A stretch of 64,000 bases of DNA from positions 353,321 to 417,320 of the forward strand of contig NZ_HG964453.1 of the NCBI RefSeq assembly GCF_000612725.1, given 5' to 3'. The position numbers and the translations under genes are program-made. This DNA comes from Mycolicibacterium austroafricanum. GTDB taxonomy: Bacteria; Actinomycetota; Actinomycetes; Mycobacteriales; Mycobacteriaceae. The notes beneath the pieces are model-generated. The model saw only the letters and a program-made list of their open reading frames with translations. It was not told the DNA's origin and did no database searches. This document shows, piece by piece, positions 31,470 through 40,200 of this stretch (position 1 is the stretch's first letter; the number at the start of each line of letters is the position of its first letter).

Positions 31470-31943
31470 ATGCGCGTCTACGTCGGGGCTGACCACGCCG
31501 GATACGAACTCAAGCAGACCATCGTCGAGCACCTGAAAGCGACCGGCCACGAGCCGGTCGACTGCGGGGCGTTCACTTATGACGCCGAGGACGATTACCC
31601 GGCGTTCTGCATCGCGGCCGCGCAAAAGACGGTTGCCGACCCGGGCAGCCTTGGCATTGTGCTCGGCGGCTCGGGCAACGGTGAACAGATCGCGGCCAAC
31701 AAGGTGCCGGGGGCGCGGTGCGCGCTGGCGTGGAGCCCCGAGACCGCGTCGCTCGCCCGCGAGCACAACAATGCTCAACTCATCGGCATCGGCGGCCGCA
31801 TGCATTCCACCGAAGAGGCACTCGCGATCGTGGACGCCTTCCTGACCACCAAGTGGTCGGAGGCGCCGCGTCACCAGCGCCGCATCGACATCCTCGCCGA
31901 GTACGAGAAGACGCACGTCGCCCCGCCGGTTCCCGGAGCCTGA
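31470..31943 (+). CDS. rpiB: Ribose-5-phosphate isomerase B
   Basis: A 157-residue RpiB that interconverts ribose-5-phosphate and ribulose-5-phosphate in the pentose phosphate pathway. Family features: MRVYVGADHAGYELK, the phosphate-binding region LGGSGNGEQIAANK, and the EHNNAQLIGIGGRM segment. ATG 31470 follows a TAGGGT -10 box (31457-31462) by 7 bases, so it is likely leaderless; the in-frame GTG at 31461 overlaps that box. It corresponds to Rv2465c. Confidence 0.93.
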   Translation: MRVYVGADHAGYELKQTIVEHLKATGHEPVDCGAFTYDAEDDYPAFCIAAAQKTVADPGSLGIVLGGSGNGEQIAANKVPGARCALAWSPETASLAREHNNAQLIGIGGRMHSTEEALAIVDAFLTTKWSEAPRHQRRIDILAEYEKTHVAPPVPGA

Positions 31944-31997
31944 TCAGGCGATCCGGCGGGCCGCGTCGCTCCGGTGGGCTTCGCCTCCGGATGCGGA

Positions 31998-32020
31998 TTG
32001 TATACAAAACCGGTTAGGAT
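31998..32020 (+). promoter_or_regulatory. Promoter with palindromic operator before the amidase-like gene
   Basis: The perfect 10-bp palindrome TTGTATACAA (31998-32007) lies just upstream of a TAGGAT -10 box (32015-32020), and the GTG start follows 6 bases later. A regulator of GntR type bound there would block the leaderless promoter. No GntR gene is in the window. Confidence 0.5.
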
Positions 32021-32026
32021 GGGCCG

Positions 32027-33649
32027 GTGGCGGTCTGGATCAGCCGGCGGCGAGGTCCTGACGTCGCCGCCGAACTCAGCGAAAGCCGAAGCGCCGCCGG
32101 CCATTTAGCGGGTGTTCGGCTCGCGGTGAACGACAACGTGGAGGTCGCCGGACTGCCCACGACCGCTGGCTGTCCCCAGTTCGCCTACCTCCCCGACTCC
32201 GACGCGGCCGCCGTCGCTGCCTTGCGCGGCGCGGGCGCGGTGGTGGTGGGCAAGACCAACCTCGACCAGTTCGGCACCGGGCTGGTCGGTACCCGCTCGC
32301 CGTACGGTGCCGTGCCCGACAGTCGCAGGCCCGAATTCATCAGTGGCGGACCGAGTTCCGGATCGGCGGTGGCCGTGGCCACCGGTGAGGCCGACATCGC
32401 GATCGCCCCGGATGCCACCGGCTGCATTCCGGCGGCGCTGCAGGGCATCGCGGCGATCAAGCCCACCGTCGGAGTGATCAGCACTGACGGTGTCGTTCCG
32501 GCAAGCGAATCCTATGACTGCATCACCATTCTCGCGGCGACGCTGAACCTCGCCGACACAGCGATGGCGGTCCTGGCCGCGGGGGCGCCTGCCCGGCCGT
32601 GGCCCACCGACGTCAAGCTCGCGGCCCCGCCGGTGCCGGTGATCGCGATTCCCGACGAACTGCCCTACCTCGACGACCAGTGGCGTGTCGCGTTCGACGC
32701 CGCGGTGGACACCCTCGTGGCGCGCGGAGCCCGGGTCGTGTCCGTCGAGATCGAGCCATTCCTTACGGCCGCCACGCTTCTCCACGACGGCGCGCTGGTG
32801 AGCGAACGCTACGCTGCCGTAGGCGAATTCGTCGATCGGCAGCCGGCCGCCGCGCTCGACCCCACGGTGCGCGACATCATCACCGCCGCCCGCGACGTGC
32901 CCGCCCACCGCCTACTTTGCGACCGCGCCGAGGTGAGTCGCCTGCGCGACCGTGCGATGGCCGCCCTCGCAGGGACGGATGTGCTTCTCGTGCCGACGGC
33001 GCCCGTGCACCCGACCATCGCCGACGCGGCGGCCGACTCCGTCGGGCTCGACGCCCGGCTCGGCACGTACACGAACTTCTGCAATCTGTTCGACATGTGC
33101 GCGGTCGCCGTTCCCGCCGGAACGGCGGGCGGCGCGCAGTTCGGCGTCACGGTGTTGGCCAGGGCCTTCGAGGATGCCGTGGCGCTCGACGTCGCCGCGT
33201 TGCTCGTCGACGAGGCCCCGTCGGCGTCGCCGTGGCCACTCGCCGCCGCCGAGACGGTCGAGCTCGTGGTGTTCGGCGCGCACCTTCGCGGGGGCCCGCT
33301 GGTCCACCAGCTCACCGACCGCGGCGCCCGCTTCGCCGGGGAGATCACCACCGCGCCCCGGTACCGGATGACCGCACTGCCGACCACGCCGCCCAAACCA
33401 GGCGTCACCCGGGTGCCCGACGGTGTCGAGGGCGCCGCGCTGTCCGGGCACCGCTGGCTGCTGTCACCCGCCGCCCTGGGATCGTTCCTGGCCGCGCTGC
33501 CCGCGCCCATGCAGTTGGGCGCCGTCGAGTTCGCCGACGGCAGCTGGCGCACCGCGTTCGGCTGCGACGCTTCGGTGCAGGGTGTCGACATCAGCGGCTA
33601 CGGCAGCTGGACCTCCGCGTTGGCGTCGGGGGCGGTGCGACAGACTTAG
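32027..33649 (+). CDS. Allophanate hydrolase (AtzF)-like amidase, probably inactive
   Basis: A 540-residue protein: an amidase-signature domain (about 20-400) and a C-terminal AtzF-type domain (about 410-535, ELVVFGAHLRGGPL and GYGSW). It looks like an allophanate hydrolase, which splits allophanate to ammonia and CO2 in urea use. The catalytic triad is damaged: the Lys of the usual AVKDN is Asn35 (AVNDN), and the segment usually read as TDTAGSGRVPA is PDATGCIPA, shortened by about two residues and with Cys instead of the nucleophile Ser. The GGPSSGSA loop remains. A pseudoenzyme or altered chemistry is likely. It sits between rpiB and nei. Confidence 0.75.
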   Translation: MAVWISRRRGPDVAAELSESRSAAGHLAGVRLAVNDNVEVAGLPTTAGCPQFAYLPDSDAAAVAALRGAGAVVVGKTNLDQFGTGLVGTRSPYGAVPDSRRPEFISGGPSSGSAVAVATGEADIAIAPDATGCIPAALQGIAAIKPTVGVISTDGVVPASESYDCITILAATLNLADTAMAVLAAGAPARPWPTDVKLAAPPVPVIAIPDELPYLDDQWRVAFDAAVDTLVARGARVVSVEIEPFLTAATLLHDGALVSERYAAVGEFVDRQPAAALDPTVRDIITAARDVPAHRLLCDRAEVSRLRDRAMAALAGTDVLLVPTAPVHPTIADAAADSVGLDARLGTYTNFCNLFDMCAVAVPAGTAGGAQFGVTVLARAFEDAVALDVAALLVDEAPSASPWPLAAAETVELVVFGAHLRGGPLVHQLTDRGARFAGEITTAPRYRMTALPTTPPKPGVTRVPDGVEGAALSGHRWLLSPAALGSFLAALPAPMQLGAVEFADGSWRTAFGCDASVQGVDISGYGSWTSALASGAVRQT

Positions 33650-33652
33650 CGG

Positions 33653-34459
33653 ATGCCCGAAGGACACACTCTGCACCGGTTGGCGCGGCAACATCAGCGC
33701 CGATTCGGTCGCGCGCCGGTGATCGTGTCCAGCCCGCAGGGCAGGTTCGTCGACGGGGCCGCCGCGGTCAACGGCCATGTGTTCAAGAAGGCCAGTGCGT
33801 GGGGCAAGCATCTCTTCCACCACTACCAGGGCGGTCGCGTCGTGCACGTGCATCTCGGCCTGTACGGGACGTTCACCGAGTGGCCGCTGCCCGACGACCG
33901 GACACAGCCCCTGCCCGTCGGGCAGGTGCGGATGCGGATGCTGGGCGCCGAGTACGGCACCGATCTGCGCGGGCCGACGGTGTGCGAGGTCATCGAGGAG
34001 CCCGACGTCGCCGACGTGGTGGCCAGGCTCGGGCCCGACCCGCTGCGCAGCGATGCCGACCCCGAGCTGGCGTGGCGACGGATCAGCAAGTCCCGCAGGC
34101 CAATCGGCGCGCTGCTGATGGATCAGACCGTGATCGCCGGCGTCGGCAACGTCTACCGCAGCGAACTGCTCTTCCGGCACCGTACCGACCCGTTCCGGCC
34201 CGGTACCACCGTCACCTCAGATGAGTTCGCCGAGATGTGGACCGATCTCGTCGCATTGATGAAGGTGGGGGTGCGGCGCGGCAAGATCGTGGTGGTGGCA
34301 CCCGAGCACGACCATGGCGCACCGTCGTACCGGGAAGGCCGTCCCCGCACCTACGTGTACCGCCGCGCCGGTGACCCCTGCCGGGTGTGCGCGACCCCGA
34401 TCCGGACGGTCGAACTGGAGGGGCGAAACCTGTTCTGGTGCCCGGCCTGCCAGACCTGA
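33653..34459 (+). CDS. nei: Endonuclease VIII-like DNA glycosylase (Nei/Fpg family)
   Basis: A 268-residue base-excision repair enzyme. The mature N-terminus would be PEGHTLHRLA, with Pro2 as the Schiff-base nucleophile and Glu3 in place. The H2TH region MDQTVIAGVGNVYRSE and a C-terminal zinc finger (CRVC, then CPAC) with the R/K-rich loop are intact. It removes oxidised pyrimidines and cuts the strand. It starts 3 bases after the amidase stop, so it is co-transcribed. It corresponds to Rv2464c. Confidence 0.92.
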   Translation: MPEGHTLHRLARQHQRRFGRAPVIVSSPQGRFVDGAAAVNGHVFKKASAWGKHLFHHYQGGRVVHVHLGLYGTFTEWPLPDDRTQPLPVGQVRMRMLGAEYGTDLRGPTVCEVIEEPDVADVVARLGPDPLRSDADPELAWRRISKSRRPIGALLMDQTVIAGVGNVYRSELLFRHRTDPFRPGTTVTSDEFAEMWTDLVALMKVGVRRGKIVVVAPEHDHGAPSYREGRPRTYVYRRAGDPCRVCATPIRTVELEGRNLFWCPACQT

Positions 34460-34505
34460 GGCGGCTCGGCGCGAAATCCGGTGGGATTGCCGGGAGAATC
34501 TGCGC

Positions 34506-36194
34506 GTGGAACTGATCCTGGTAGTCGTGGGCGCGATCGTCGTCACAGCGATCGCGCAACGGCGCGGACTCGAGCCGGCGCTGATCATCGTCGTCGTCGG
34601 CATCGCGGTGTCGTTCGTCCCCGGATTCGAGGCGCCCGAGCTGGACTCGCACATCCTGCTGTCGGTGGTGTTGCCGCCGCTGTTGTATTCGGCCGCCCTG
34701 GATTTCTCGTTCCCGACGTTCCTGCGCAACATCAAGCCGATCCTGGGTCTGGGCGTGGGCCTGGTGGTGGTCACCGCGTTCACCGTCGCCGCAGTGTCGT
34801 CCTGGCTCGTCGTCGTCCCGTTGACGTTCGCGACCGCGCTGGTGCTCGGCGCGGTGGTGGCGCCTCCCGACGCCGTCACCGCGGTCGCGGTCGGCCGCAA
34901 GCTCGGCCTTCCCAAACGTGTCATGTCGATTCTGACGGGGGAGAGCCTGATCAACGACGCGGCGGCGCTGGCGCTGTTCTCCGTGGCGGTGGCGCAGGTG
35001 GCAGGCAGCCACACGTTCATCGAGAACCCGCTTCTGCTGTTCGCCTACAGCGCGGTGCTCGGTCCGCTGGTCGGCGCCGCGCTGGGATACATCACGCTGT
35101 GGATCCGCAGGCGGCTGGCCAACCCCGCACTCGAGACAGTGCAGGGGCTGATGGTGCCTTTTGCGGCGTTCATCCTGGCCGAGGAGATGCACGCCTCCGG
35201 CGTCCTGGCCGTGGTGGTGGCCGGATTCGTGGTGGGCAGCGGCACCGTCGACGCCGGATACCAGACCCGGCTGCAGGAACGGTTCGTGTGGAACTCGGTG
35301 GACGTGCTGCTCGAAGTGTTCGTGTTCGCCTACATCGGTCTGCACCTGCGTTTCGTGCTGGAGGATCTGCAGCAGGCGCACGAGTCACTGACCCAGGTGG
35401 CGGTGGCCTCAGCGGTCGTGCTGCTGATCGTGTTGGTGATCCGGCCGTTGTCGGTGTTCGCGATGTTCGGTCGGGGAGTGCTGGCCCGACAGGTCGAACG
35501 ACGGCTCAGCGTCCCGATTCCCGAGGGCGGCGGCCGGGGGGCATTGGGGGTGCGCCGGCAATCGCAGCCGCCGGCCAAGTGGCGGTCCCGCATCGACAAC
35601 CGCGCCCTGAGCTGGCAGGAGAACGTCGTCGTGTCGTGGACGGGCATGCGCGGTGTGGTGACGCTGGCGGCCGCCGCGGCGATCCCGGCGACCACAGCGG
35701 CCGGTGCGCCGTTTCCCGAGCGCGCCACGATCCAGGCGATCGCGTTCGTGGTCAGCGTCGGAACTCTGCTGCTGCAGGGGTGGACGCTGCCGCTGCTGAT
35801 CCGCCGGCTCAAGCTGTCCGCCGACGCCGACCAGGCCTACACGTCGGCCGAGACCCAGAAAGCCGAACAGGTGGTTCATGCGGCCGCCGACGAGGTGTTG
35901 GCCGAGTTCCGGGCCAACCCGCCCGACGGGCTCGATCCCCGGGTGCTCGCCGAGATCGGTGGCATCGTCGCGCGGCACTCCCAGGACGCCGACGAAATGC
36001 CCGACCCCGAGGCGCCGACGTTGCGTGCCGAGGTGTTCGGTCAGCTCTACCGCGACGTGCTGGCGGCACAGCGGGTGGCGCTCATCGGTGAACGGGACGC
36101 CGGCCGCATCGACGAAGAGGCGGTGCGGGCCATGCTGGTTCGGCTCGACCTGCAGGAGGCCGGGGTGTCCGCGCGGCTGGAGAGCCGCTTCTAG
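34506..36194 (+). CDS. CPA1-family Na+/H+ antiporter
   Basis: A 562-residue membrane protein with about 12 helices. The ion-binding motif GESLINDAAALALF carries the ND pair of CPA1 antiporters, and TGMRGVVTLAAAAAIP is the later conserved segment. A 100-residue C-terminal cytoplasmic tail follows (about 450-562). It exchanges Na+ or K+ for H+. GTG 34506 is chosen because the first helix begins immediately (ELILVVVGAIVV) and GGGAG lies upstream. Its TAG overlaps the stop of the convergent gene inside the palindrome CTAG. Confidence 0.88.
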   Translation: MELILVVVGAIVVTAIAQRRGLEPALIIVVVGIAVSFVPGFEAPELDSHILLSVVLPPLLYSAALDFSFPTFLRNIKPILGLGVGLVVVTAFTVAAVSSWLVVVPLTFATALVLGAVVAPPDAVTAVAVGRKLGLPKRVMSILTGESLINDAAALALFSVAVAQVAGSHTFIENPLLLFAYSAVLGPLVGAALGYITLWIRRRLANPALETVQGLMVPFAAFILAEEMHASGVLAVVVAGFVVGSGTVDAGYQTRLQERFVWNSVDVLLEVFVFAYIGLHLRFVLEDLQQAHESLTQVAVASAVVLLIVLVIRPLSVFAMFGRGVLARQVERRLSVPIPEGGGRGALGVRRQSQPPAKWRSRIDNRALSWQENVVVSWTGMRGVVTLAAAAAIPATTAAGAPFPERATIQAIAFVVSVGTLLLQGWTLPLLIRRLKLSADADQAYTSAETQKAEQVVHAAADEVLAEFRANPPDGLDPRVLAEIGGIVARHSQDADEMPDPEAPTLRAEVFGQLYRDVLAAQRVALIGERDAGRIDEEAVRAMLVRLDLQEAGVSARLESRF

Positions 36195-37006
36195 AACTCG
36201 AAGCCGCCGAAGTCGCCGCCGCCCCAGTCGCCGCCACCGCCGGAATCCCAGCCGCCGCCCCAGTCGCCACCGCCGGCGTCGCCGCCGCCCCAGTCGCCGC
36301 CACCGGCGTCGCCGCCTTCGAGCTGGCCCTGGTCGAGACCGTCCTGGAAGCCGTCGCCGTAGCCGCTCTCGAAGGCCTGGGCGTCGTAGCCGACCCCGGC
36401 CATGCCGGAGAAGAGGCTGCTGAACAGCAGTGCCGAACCCAGGCCCCACGCGCCGGCGACCAGGGCAGGCTTCCACCACGGTTCGGAGTACCAGCCCGCG
36501 GGCACGGGCCGGCCCGCGACCCGGCCGCCGGGGTAGTAGTTCGGGGTGCGCTGCGACGGCGTCGGCGACGCCTCGATCTCACGTCCTTCGAACTGGACGC
36601 GGCGGTCTTCGGTGACGGTGCCCGCAGTCCGTTGCCCTGCCAGTGTTTCCAGCTCGGGACCGGGATCCATGCCCAGCGCCAGCCGGGCGGCGCGCACGTA
36701 GTACAGCCCTTCCATCGCGCTCTCCTTGGCCAGCTCGGCCTGGCGCGCGGTGGTGGCCTGGTCGATCTGCGACGACGCCGCCGTGTACCGCTCGGACGCG
36801 TCGGCCAGCGCCTGCTTGGACGCGTCGTCGATGCCCGTCAGGGCGAACACCTGCCCGCCGAGGCGCTCGATGGTGCGGCGGGCGTCGGCCTTGGCGTCGG
36901 CCAGCGACGCGGCATTGCGCTTCTGCGACGACTTCGACGTCGCATAGACGGCCAGTCCGATCGCCGCGACGACCAGGACGATGAGAACGAGCAGTGCGCC
37001 ATCCAT
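36191..37006 (-). CDS. Membrane protein with coiled coil and Gly/Asp/Trp-rich tail
   Basis: A 271-residue protein. An N-terminal transmembrane helix (about 4-22, LLVLIVLVVAAIGLAVYA) is followed by an Ala-rich coiled coil (about 25-115). A second hydrophobic segment lies around 185-200, and the C-terminal 40 residues are low-complexity repeats of GGGDWGG. It resembles DUF1542-type mycobacterial proteins from memory; the function is unknown. The gene is convergent with the antiporter, and the stops share CTAG. Confidence 0.7.
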   Translation of the reverse strand: MDGALLVLIVLVVAAIGLAVYATSKSSQKRNAASLADAKADARRTIERLGGQVFALTGIDDASKQALADASERYTAASSQIDQATTARQAELAKESAMEGLYYVRAARLALGMDPGPELETLAGQRTAGTVTEDRRVQFEGREIEASPTPSQRTPNYYPGGRVAGRPVPAGWYSEPWWKPALVAGAWGLGSALLFSSLFSGMAGVGYDAQAFESGYGDGFQDGLDQGQLEGGDAGGGDWGGGDAGGGDWGGGWDSGGGGDWGGGDFGGFEF

Positions 37007-37125
37007 GGCTCACAGCGTACCGACAGAGATCGGACACCCCAGGTCACAAGCACTGCGGGCGCAGCGCCTGCTTCATCCTGTCGACACCGGCCGACAGACT
37101 TCGGGCTTATCGCGCGCGGGCAGCC

Positions 37126-38004
37126 TCATGCCGGCGTCGGCGCCGGCGAACCTGGCTCAAGTGCGTTGCGCCAGGCCAGTGGGTTGAGCTCCCGGTAGGG
37201 GTCGTCCTGGCGGAGTTGCTGCAACTCCGAGATGGCGGCTTCCAGCGATCGCTGGGTGCGGTCCTTGACCGTTGCGATCCACTTCTCGGTGGAGACGCGG
37301 GCCGGTTTGGTGGTGTCGATGGGTTCGGCGAAGCGCAGGTACATCCGTTGTGGCCGCGGGATGAGCGTGGGGCCGATTCCGTGCAGTATCGCCGGGACCA
37401 TGTCGCCGCGGCCGAAGATCTTCTCGCTGAGCGACATGGTCAGGTTGGCCAGGGAACTCCCCCGGCTGATGAGGTTGGTGTACACGTCGTCGCCGCCGAC
37501 AAGGGCGACCGGGACGATCGGGTAGTCGTTCTCGACGCACAGCAGCGCGAACCCGGAACGGCCCTGCCACTGCAGGGTGTACTCCTCGCCCTTGAACTTG
37601 TTGATCTCACGGCCGCCGCCGGGGAACACCAGGATCGTCTCGTTGTGGCGCATCATCTCGCGGGTTCCCTCGCGCGAGCCGACCACCGCACCGTAAGCGG
37701 CCAGCAGGTCGCCGACGGGCCTTGGGAAGTTGGCCATCATCCGCTCGGTCAGGGGCCGCACCCGGGTGCCGATCTCGCGGCGCACGTAGTGCGGGATGAG
37801 CGGGCCCTCGACGCTTGATTGAGTGTGGTTGCCCACCAACAGGAATCGGCCGTCGCGAGGCAGGTTCTCCAGCCCGTCGACGTAGGGCCGATACAGATCG
37901 ACGAGGGGCTCGATGGCGCGGGTCAGCACATTGACGGGGCCGCGCAACGCCTCGACGCGTGCAGGGTGGTTCATGATTTCGGTGGTGTGCCGCGCGCTTG
38001 TCAT
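37126..38004 (-). CDS. Lysophospholipid acyltransferase family protein
   Basis: A 292-residue PlsC-like acyltransferase. The motif NHTQSSVEG stands where HxxxxD is expected: His is present, but the acid is Glu at a slightly longer spacing. FPGGGREINKFKGEEY replaces the EGTR block, as in diacylglycerol acyltransferase-like members. The central VPVALVGGDDVY fits. It probably acylates a glycerolipid at the membrane. The start is ATG 38004 with GAAGGA upstream. It is divergent from the TetR gene with an operator-like repeat between, so TetR control is likely. Confidence 0.8.
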   Translation of the reverse strand: MTSARHTTEIMNHPARVEALRGPVNVLTRAIEPLVDLYRPYVDGLENLPRDGRFLLVGNHTQSSVEGPLIPHYVRREIGTRVRPLTERMMANFPRPVGDLLAAYGAVVGSREGTREMMRHNETILVFPGGGREINKFKGEEYTLQWQGRSGFALLCVENDYPIVPVALVGGDDVYTNLISRGSSLANLTMSLSEKIFGRGDMVPAILHGIGPTLIPRPQRMYLRFAEPIDTTKPARVSTEKWIATVKDRTQRSLEAAISELQQLRQDDPYRELNPLAWRNALEPGSPAPTPA

Positions 38005-38053
38005 CGTCGCGTAGTCCTTCGTGGAGTGGTTCGGGATGTTGCTACCAGGCTAC

Positions 38054-38069
38054 CAAACGAACTGGTTTG
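38054..38069. promoter_or_regulatory. TetR operator-like inverted repeat
   Basis: CAAAC (38054-38058) and GTTTG (38065-38069), 6 bases apart, lie between the divergent acyltransferase and TetR genes. They precede the TATGAT -10 box at 38076-38081, covering the -35 region. Auto-repression and control of the acyltransferase are inferred. Confidence 0.5.
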
Positions 38070-38087
38070 TATGGCTATGATGTTCCT

Positions 38088-38702
38088 GTGAGAAGTACGG
38101 GTGAACTGCGTGACGCGATCCTGGTGGCGGCCCGGGCGGAGTTCGCCCAATTCGGGTTGGCCGGTGCCCGCATCGACCGCATCGCCAAGGCGGCTGCGGC
38201 GAGCAAGGAGCGGCTTTATGCGCACTTCCGGGACAAGGAGACGCTGTTTCGCGAGGTGCTGGCCGCAGACGGTGCCGAGTTCTTCGCTGCGGTCTCCGTG
38301 CGCCCGGATTCGGTGCCAGAGTTCGTCGGAGACATCTTCGATCTGTCGCTGAGTCATCCCGAGCACTTCCGGATGATCAACTGGGGGCGGTTGGAGGGCG
38401 TCAGCCTCTATCCGCCGGCCGGGGATGATGGGCGCACGGCGCCCGCGGAGGCTGTGGATGCGGTCCGGACGGCCCAGCGTGACGGCCTGGTGGACACCCG
38501 CTGGGATCCCGAGGAGTTGCTGATCCTGTTGTTCGGTCTGGGCTTGGCGTGGGCGTACTGGCCCGATCCGCGCAGCGTCACCGAGGACGCCGGCCGAATC
38601 GCGCAGCGGCGTGCCGCGGCCGTGGAAGCCGCATCACGCATCGTTGCGGTCGCCGACGGGGTTGCGGATGGTTCCGATCGCTTGGCCACGTCGCCGCGGT
38701 GA
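38088..38702 (+). CDS. TetR-family transcriptional regulator
   Basis: A 204-residue repressor. The N-terminal HTH is RDAILVAARAEFAQFGLAG followed by RIDRIAKAAAASKERLYAHFRDKETLF, and the ligand domain follows. The GTG start lies 6 bases after a perfect TATGAT -10 box, so the transcript is probably leaderless. Divergent placement suggests it controls the acyltransferase at 37126-38004. The C-terminus is low-complexity but complete. Confidence 0.88.
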   Translation: MRSTGELRDAILVAARAEFAQFGLAGARIDRIAKAAAASKERLYAHFRDKETLFREVLAADGAEFFAAVSVRPDSVPEFVGDIFDLSLSHPEHFRMINWGRLEGVSLYPPAGDDGRTAPAEAVDAVRTAQRDGLVDTRWDPEELLILLFGLGLAWAYWPDPRSVTEDAGRIAQRRAAAVEAASRIVAVADGVADGSDRLATSPR

Positions 38703-38838
38703 CATCTGGCGCAGCAAACAACGTTGCGCTCTTCGTGGACGGCGAAATGGTGCGTAGGCGGACGGAGGCGGGATTTCCACACCGTCCCAGCAAGTCAACC
38801 AACGCGTCAACCATGTTGACCTGTACGAGGCTGCGTGG

Positions 38839-38879
38839 AGCGGGCGACGGGAATCGAACCCGTGTAGCTAGTTTGGAAG
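38839..38879 (-). repeat. Left att-like repeat: truncated tRNA-Gly 3' half
   Basis: On the minus strand this is the tRNA-Gly 3' half: acceptor strand, T arm and the 3' side of the anticodon arm. It matches 46207-46247 except at one base (T for C at 38863), then diverges inside the anticodon loop. It cannot make a functional tRNA. Confidence 0.88.
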
Positions 38880-39126
38880 GCTTGTCCGGCCCCTTTTCGA
38901 GTTCGCTAGAAACTGCGCCGACCAGCGCCGATGTGGAACCAAAACGCATATCTATGTTTGGGTTCAGCCACTTGCAGCTCGTCAAGGGGTACGTCCGTGG
39001 TTCGGGTGCGGTCTGCTTTGATCGGCGGTACAGGGCGCGGTACAGCGGTCAGCCGTCGAACGCATTGGCGAGACACGCATGCCGACACGCCGAGTTCTGT
39101 CGCTGGTCGCTGGGAGAATGCTGGAC

Positions 39127-39351
39127 ATGAAGAAGCGGTACCAAGTGTTCGTGAGTTCGACTTACAAAGACCTCACGGATGAGCGTGCCGCTGTTATCCA
39201 GATGATTCTCAACCTCAATCACTTCCCGGCGGGTATGGAGATGTTCCCGGCCGCGAACGAGGATCAGTGGAGGCTCATTCAGCGCGTGATAGACGAGAGC
39301 GACTACTACATCGTTGTAGTCGGAGGCCGCTATGGGTTTCGTCAAGTGGCT
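39127..39351 (+). pseudogene. DUF4062 gene, 5' fragment interrupted by the IS21-family element
   Basis: ATG 39127, with GGGAGA upstream, opens MKKRYQVFVSSTYKDLTDER, the signature start of DUF4062, a Rossmann-like domain found in STAND NTPases and in some defence-associated proteins. The frame runs to IIDESD-like YYIVVVGGRYG, near 39335, and then enters the insertion sequence. The remainder is at 41895-42829. The original protein would have been near 380 residues. Whether the fragment is expressed is unknown. Confidence 0.75.
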
Positions 39352-39390
39352 TGGCCCCACTGTCGTCGTGAATTTTGGCCCCACCGTGGA

Positions 39391-40200
39391 TCAGGTGGTG
39401 CGTTTGGTGCGGTTGGTCATCTTGCTGGTGCGTAGCCGGTAGGACTTGGTGCCGGTCTCGATGATGTGGGCGTTGAAGGTGATGCGGTCGACGATCGCGG
39501 CGACCAGGCGCGGGTCGGGGAACACGGTGCCCCACTCGCTGAACGGCAGATTGGTCGCGATCGCCACCGAGGCGCGTTCCTCACGTTCGGTGATGATCTG
39601 GAACAGCAGTTCCGCTCCGCGGGAGTCGATTTGGACGTATCCGAGTTCGTCGAGGCAGAGCAGGTCCAAACGCCCGTACCGAGCGACGACGCGGGAGAGG
39701 ACACGTTCATCGGCGGCTTCGACGAGTTCGTTGACCAGCTGGGCGGTGGTGACGTAGCGGACCCGACGTCCCTGCTCGCAGGCCACCAGCCCGAGTCCGA
39801 TGAGCAGGTGGGTTTTGCCGGTGCCGGAGTCGCCGAGCAGCACGACGGGCTCGCCGGCGTCCATGTAGTGCCCGGCGGCGAGCTGCCCCAGAGTTGCGGG
39901 TGCGATACCGGGCACGGCGTCGATGTTGAACTCCGCCAACCGTTTCAGCCTGGGGAATTTTGCCTCGTTTACGCGGCGAGCTCGGCGGCGTTCGGTGCGG
40001 TCGTCGACCTCTGCGGCCAGGACCTCGGCCAGGTAGCGCAGATGGGTGTGACGCTGCCGTGCGGCGATCTCGGCCAGTCGGGCGGCCTCGGTGCGCACGG
40101 TGGGCAGGTGCAACTCACGGGCCGCAGCCCCGATCGAGGCCTGCGCGGCGGCATCGGTGGTCACCGGCTTGCCTGCGGCCGCGGCGTCGGTGGTGGTCAT
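39391..40200 (-). CDS. istB: IS21-family helper ATPase IstB
   Basis: A 269-residue AAA+ ATPase that assists the IstA transposase in target choice. Walker A is LLGDSGTGKTHL and Walker B LLCLDELGYVQID; the arginine-finger region SFNAHIIETGTKSYR-like end (FNAHIIETG) is present. Its ATG overlaps the istA stop by 4 bases. The frame is intact, so the element may still be mobile. Confidence 0.95.
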   Translation of the reverse strand: MTTTDAAAAGKPVTTDAAAQASIGAAARELHLPTVRTEAARLAEIAARQRHTHLRYLAEVLAAEVDDRTERRRARRVNEAKFPRLKRLAEFNIDAVPGIAPATLGQLAAGHYMDAGEPVVLLGDSGTGKTHLLIGLGLVACEQGRRVRYVTTAQLVNELVEAADERVLSRVVARYGRLDLLCLDELGYVQIDSRGAELLFQIITEREERASVAIATNLPFSEWGTVFPDPRLVAAIVDRITFNAHIIETGTKSYRLRTSKMTNRTKRTT

